A stretch of DNA of 8,981 bases from Deltaproteobacteria bacterium. Lineage in GTDB: Bacteria; Desulfobacterota; DSM-4660; Desulfatiglandales; HGW-15. Below the pieces are notes generated by a model. The model was not told where the DNA came from and made no database searches. It saw only the letters and a list, made by a program, of their open reading frames with translations. The DNA lies in NCBI GenBank assembly GCA_019308525.1, contig JAFDIC010000134.1, forward strand, positions 1 through 8,981, read 5' to 3'. Each line of letters starts with the position of its first letter. Positions within the stretch are counted from its first letter, which is position 1. This document shows, one piece after another, positions 6,756-8,981 of the stretch. A program made the translations under genes and the position numbers.

Positions 6756-7642
6756 TTGGACATTACCTCCTTCCAGAAGTCATAGATTCCCTTGTTCCCC
6801 GGCCCTCCATAGTATCCTGCTCTCACCATGGCCCTGATCAACGGATGAAGACGGCCGCTTTCGCCCAACTCGGCTATCCTGTCTTGTTCCATCTCAGCCC
6901 TTCTCTTCCAGGAGGCCAACCTGTCTCCCAGCTCCAGAGGTCCAACCGGGAGGTTGTAGCCCAACTTCAGCGCCTTGTCTATGTCCTCGGGTGAGGCCAC
7001 CTTTTCCCACACCATTTGAACTGCCTCGACCCTCAGCGCCTCATAGGCCCTGTTTGCAAGGAATCCGAAGCTGGTGTCCCGGCACACTACAGGCTCCTTG
7101 CCCAGCTTTACTGCCAAGGCCCTGGTCACCGCTACCGTCTCCTCGGAAGTTTGAGCCCCTTTCACTACCTCAACAAGCTTCATGACCGCGACGGGATTAA
7201 AGAAATGCATGCCGACCACCTTATCGGGCCTCTTGGTTGCAAAGGCGATTTCCGTTATGTTCAGCATGGAAGTATTGGAGGCCAGGATGGCATGCTGTGG
7301 AGCGTTCCGGTCGAGTTTAGAAAAGGTCTCCTTCTTCAGGGACAATACTTCCGGTACCGCCTCGATGACAAAGTCCGCATCCTTGGCAGCATCTTCTACG
7401 CTGGTACTTCCCTTGATCCTTCCGGTGATTGCATTCTTTTCTTCGGCAGTTATCTTACCCTTGGCCACGAAGAAACGCTCCAGGGTATTGTCAATGGATT
7501 GTAATCCTTTTTTTACAAGCTCCTCGTTGATATCCACGATCATTACCTTGCATTGGCCCAGCCGGGAGAGTATCTCCCCTATCTGGGACCCCATGGCGCC
7601 CGCGCCTATTACGGCAACCTTTTTGATTTCTTCGACATTCAT
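6749..7642 (-). CDS. 3-hydroxyacyl-CoA dehydrogenase, NAD-dependent
   Basis: A 297-aa enzyme that oxidises a 3-hydroxyacyl-CoA to the 3-oxoacyl-CoA with NAD+. The N-terminal Rossmann fold shows VAVIGAGAMGSQIGEIL (9-25), and an acidic D37 at the end of the second strand favours NAD. The catalytic set known from human HADH is complete and correctly spaced: S125 in SNTSML, H146 in GMHFFNP, E158 in KLVEVV and N197 in FLANR. The C-terminal helical domain ends with GPGNKGIYDFW, as is usual. Its GPLELGDRLASW segment differs from the common GPFELLDYVGLD, so the acyl pocket may be unusual. The start ATG is preceded by GGAGGT with a 7-nt spacer. A 71-nt gap separates it from the CaiB-like gene upstream; downstream it overlaps the hydratase by 7 bases. 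Hydratase, dehydrogenase and thiolase together give the last three steps of a beta-oxidation round. Confidence 0.93.
   Translation of the reverse strand: MNVEEIKKVAVIGAGAMGSQIGEILSRLGQCKVMIVDINEELVKKGLQSIDNTLERFFVAKGKITAEEKNAITGRIKGSTSVEDAAKDADFVIEAVPEVLSLKKETFSKLDRNAPQHAILASNTSMLNITEIAFATKRPDKVVGMHFFNPVAVMKLVEVVKGAQTSEETVAVTRALAVKLGKEPVVCRDTSFGFLANRAYEALRVEAVQMVWEKVASPEDIDKALKLGYNLPVGPLELGDRLASWKRRAEMEQDRIAELGESGRLHPLIRAMVRAGYYGGPGNKGIYDFWKEVMSKW
6765..6772 (-). promoter_or_regulatory. Ribosome binding site for the GTG-started enoyl-CoA hydratase
   Basis: On the minus strand this reads AAGGAGGT, a full match to the usual anti-Shine-Dalgarno complement. A 9-nt spacer leads to the GTG at 6753-6755. 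It lies inside the last codons of the dehydrogenase gene. The nearby ATG at 6761-6763 is in the dehydrogenase frame (its codon for M in the MSKW end), not the hydratase frame, so the site supports the GTG start. Confidence 0.75.
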
Positions 7643-7713
7643 CTTCTTGACCTCCGCGTGTTAATTTCCACAGAAAAGACTTTTTTGACTTAAGCAATCC
7701 TGGGTCAAACCCG
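7643..7713. other. Intergenic gap within the cluster, no clear signal
   Basis: This 71-nt gap separates the CaiB-like gene and the 3-hydroxyacyl-CoA dehydrogenase. It contains the dehydrogenase ribosome site (GGAGGT on the minus strand) and a small 4-bp hairpin (GGGT-TTG-ACCC on the minus strand, 7702-7712). I see no convincing promoter boxes or terminator, so co-transcription through it is assumed. Confidence 0.4.
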
Positions 7714-8865
7714 TCAAATCACGTTCTTCTCTTTCATTCCCTGCACTTCTCCTTCAGAATACCCCAAATCGCGAAGTATCTCTCCCGTATGCTCGCCCCA
7801 TTTCGGGGGAGGCATCCTTACCTTGGGCTTAATTCCCCGGAACTTCACTGGAAATGCTACCTCGCTTATCCTGTTCCCCATGAACTCGACCTCTTCCAGA
7901 ATGTTCCTGCTCTCTACGTGAGGATCAGCCAATGCCTCTCCAATAGTATAGACCGGGGCATAGGGGATCTTGCGCCAGTCGAGTAGCTCTACCCATTCCT
8001 CCAGGGTCCGCCCTGAGATGATATCCTTCATAACCAGGGCCAACTCCCCCATATTCTCCCGCCTCTTTGAGGAAGAGGAAAACCGTGGATCATTTAGAAG
8101 ATCCATCCTGTCCAGCGCCTTGCAAAAATTCTCCCAAAAGTGTCCCTCGATGATCCCCAGGGAGAGCTTCTTCCCGTCCCTTGTTTCATAGATGTTGTTC
8201 AGGGCCGAGAGATGTTCATTCTGAGGCCTTTCTTGATACACCAGGAGCCTCCCTGCCCTGACACTCATCCAGGAAATCATGGAGTCGAGCATTGAAACGT
8301 CGATGAATTCTCCCCTACCTTCGGCTTCCCTCCTTTTCAGTGCCGCCATGATGGCTATGGCCCCGAACATGCCGGAAGCCAAATCCACCATTGGAACGCC
8401 AGGCCTCGAAGGAGGCGTATCCGGTTGACCTGGTATGGAAAGTATCCCCGAAAGGCTGAGGTAGTTGATGTCATGTCCAACTCGATCCCTGTACGGTCCA
8501 TCCTGGCCGAACCCTGAAATGGAACAATATATGATCGAGGGGTTAATCTCCTTCACCCGGTCATAGCCAACCCCCAAACGCTCGGCAACACCCGGCCTGA
8601 ACTCCTCGATCAATACATCCGATACGCGGACAAGCCTCTCAGCTACCCTCTTCCCTTCAACGCTTTTCATGTTCAGCGTTATGCTCTTCTTGTTCCTGTT
8701 GACCAGTTCAAAAAGCCCCGGGAATACGCTTCGGGTTTCGGGTGGCGCGCCCGCCCTTTCGACCATGATTACCTCGGCACCCAGGTCCGCAAGGATCGAA
8801 GAGCAGTAAGGCCCCGGTAACCTTTGAGAGAAGTCAAGGACATTGACCCCCTGGTATGGCAGCAT
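7714..8865 (-). CDS. CaiB/BaiF-fold protein, probable alpha-methylacyl-CoA racemase type
   Basis: A 383-aa family III protein. CoA transferases and 2-methylacyl-CoA racemases share this fold. Landmarks: GPYCSSILADLGAEVIMVE (18-36), NRNKKSITLNMK (56-67), FRPGVAERLGVGYD (89-102), CSISGFGQDGPYRD (114-127), GHDINYLSLSG (130-140) and VDLASGMFGA (160-169). The GHDINY signature, with H131 and D161 exactly 30 residues apart, matches the His126/Asp156 pair of M. tuberculosis MCR. In transferases the position before the Asp of GHD is usually not His, and D161 alone would serve as the acyl carrier. Racemisation at the alpha carbon of a branched acyl-CoA is therefore the better guess, though a transferase remains possible. 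The ATG start follows the SDR stop by 12 nt, with only a weak ribosome site (TAGGGT). Its place before the hydratase and dehydrogenase fits a step that prepares a branched substrate for beta-oxidation. Confidence 0.88.
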   Translation of the reverse strand: MLPYQGVNVLDFSQRLPGPYCSSILADLGAEVIMVERAGAPPETRSVFPGLFELVNRNKKSITLNMKSVEGKRVAERLVRVSDVLIEEFRPGVAERLGVGYDRVKEINPSIIYCSISGFGQDGPYRDRVGHDINYLSLSGILSIPGQPDTPPSRPGVPMVDLASGMFGAIAIMAALKRREAEGRGEFIDVSMLDSMISWMSVRAGRLLVYQERPQNEHLSALNNIYETRDGKKLSLGIIEGHFWENFCKALDRMDLLNDPRFSSSSKRRENMGELALVMKDIISGRTLEEWVELLDWRKIPYAPVYTIGEALADPHVESRNILEEVEFMGNRISEVAFPVKFRGIKPKVRMPPPKWGEHTGEILRDLGYSEGEVQGMKEKNVI

Positions 8866-8877
8866 GGCAAACCCTAT

Positions 8878-8981
8878 CTAAGGCGTTGCGAGACCGCCGC
8901 TCACGCTCAAGACCTGCCCCGTCACAAAACTCGAATCATCAGAAGCGAAGAACAAGACCGCCTTGGCCACATCCTCAGGCT
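8878..8981 (-). CDS. Short-chain dehydrogenase/reductase (SDR), C-terminal end only
   Basis: The last 33 residues and the stop codon of a gene cut by the right window edge. It reads PEDVAKAVLFFASDD, then SSFVTGQVLSVSGGL and the end ATP. The pattern PEDVA-x-AVLFLAS-x5-TGQ-x4-GG is the standard C-terminus of classical SDRs of the FabG/BbsCD kind, which oxidise or reduce hydroxy- and oxo-groups with NAD(P). The Rossmann fold and the Tyr-x3-Lys active site lie outside the window, so substrate and cofactor cannot be judged. Its TAG stop is 12 nt before the CaiB-like start, so it probably belongs to the same operon. It could provide a second hydroxyacyl-CoA oxidation next to the dehydrogenase at 6749-7642. 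Confidence 0.88.
   Translation of the reverse strand, partial: PEDVAKAVLFFASDDSSFVTGQVLSVSGGLATP

Noticed and set aside
7681..7712. Possible rho-independent terminator or promoter between the CaiB-like and dehydrogenase genes
   Set aside because: The hairpin stem is only 4 bp and is not followed by a U run in the transcribed direction; no well-spaced -35/-10 pair was found.

Overview
The window holds one long co-directional gene cluster, all on the minus strand, so transcription runs from the right edge (8981) to the left edge (1). It encodes enzymes that act on acyl-CoA thioesters and reads as a catabolic, beta-oxidation-like pathway. No RNA gene, CRISPR array, transposase or clear promoter or terminator is visible. 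The host looks like an anaerobic or syntrophic Desulfobacterota (deltaproteobacterial) organism. This rests on the gene mix (B12 mutase, SCP-x-type thiolase with DUF35, AMACR-like CaiB protein, paired crotonases) and on an intergenic repeat at 2298-2420 that resembles a dispersed repeat I associate with Desulfobacterales. No database search was possible, so this assignment is tentative.

Layout in transcription order: C-terminal end of a short-chain dehydrogenase (8878-8981, cut by the window edge); CaiB/BaiF-fold protein with the GHDINY signature of alpha-methylacyl-CoA racemases (7714-8865); 3-hydroxyacyl-CoA dehydrogenase (6749-7642); enoyl-CoA hydratase with both catalytic Glu (5949-6755, GTG start overlapping the previous gene); HMG-CoA-synthase-like domain fused to a DUF35 zinc-ribbon/OB domain (4513-5937); SCP-x-type thiolase (3214-4503); a second crotonase lacking both hydratase Glu and resembling isomerases (2424-3209, GTG start); the repeat element; an amidohydrolase_2-like TIM-barrel protein without the usual metal-binding HxH (1399-2244); and a methylmalonyl-CoA-mutase-family large subunit that ends at an in-frame TAG four bases from the left edge (5-1318). 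From the SDR to the second crotonase most genes are 4-12 nt apart or overlap, with one 71-nt gap, so they are probably one operon. The last two genes follow gaps of about 180 and 80 nt.

How the genes could work together (inference): epimerisation of a branched 2-substituted acyl-CoA (AMACR-like), double-bond movement (second crotonase), hydration (first crotonase), oxidation (3-hydroxyacyl-CoA dehydrogenase and/or SDR), then thiolytic cleavage by a thiolase that probably works in complex with the HMGCS-like/DUF35 fusion. The mutase may rearrange a carboxylated or branched acyl-CoA carbon skeleton. An acyl-CoA dehydrogenase, an acyl-CoA ligase and the separate B12-binding subunit expected for such a mutase are absent from the window and may lie outside it.

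The most striking point is that four proteins keep a familiar fold but have changed active-site residues: the mutase, the HMGCS-like domain, the amidohydrolase and the second crotonase. The pathway therefore probably carries out non-standard chemistry, and names taken from family membership alone would mislead.
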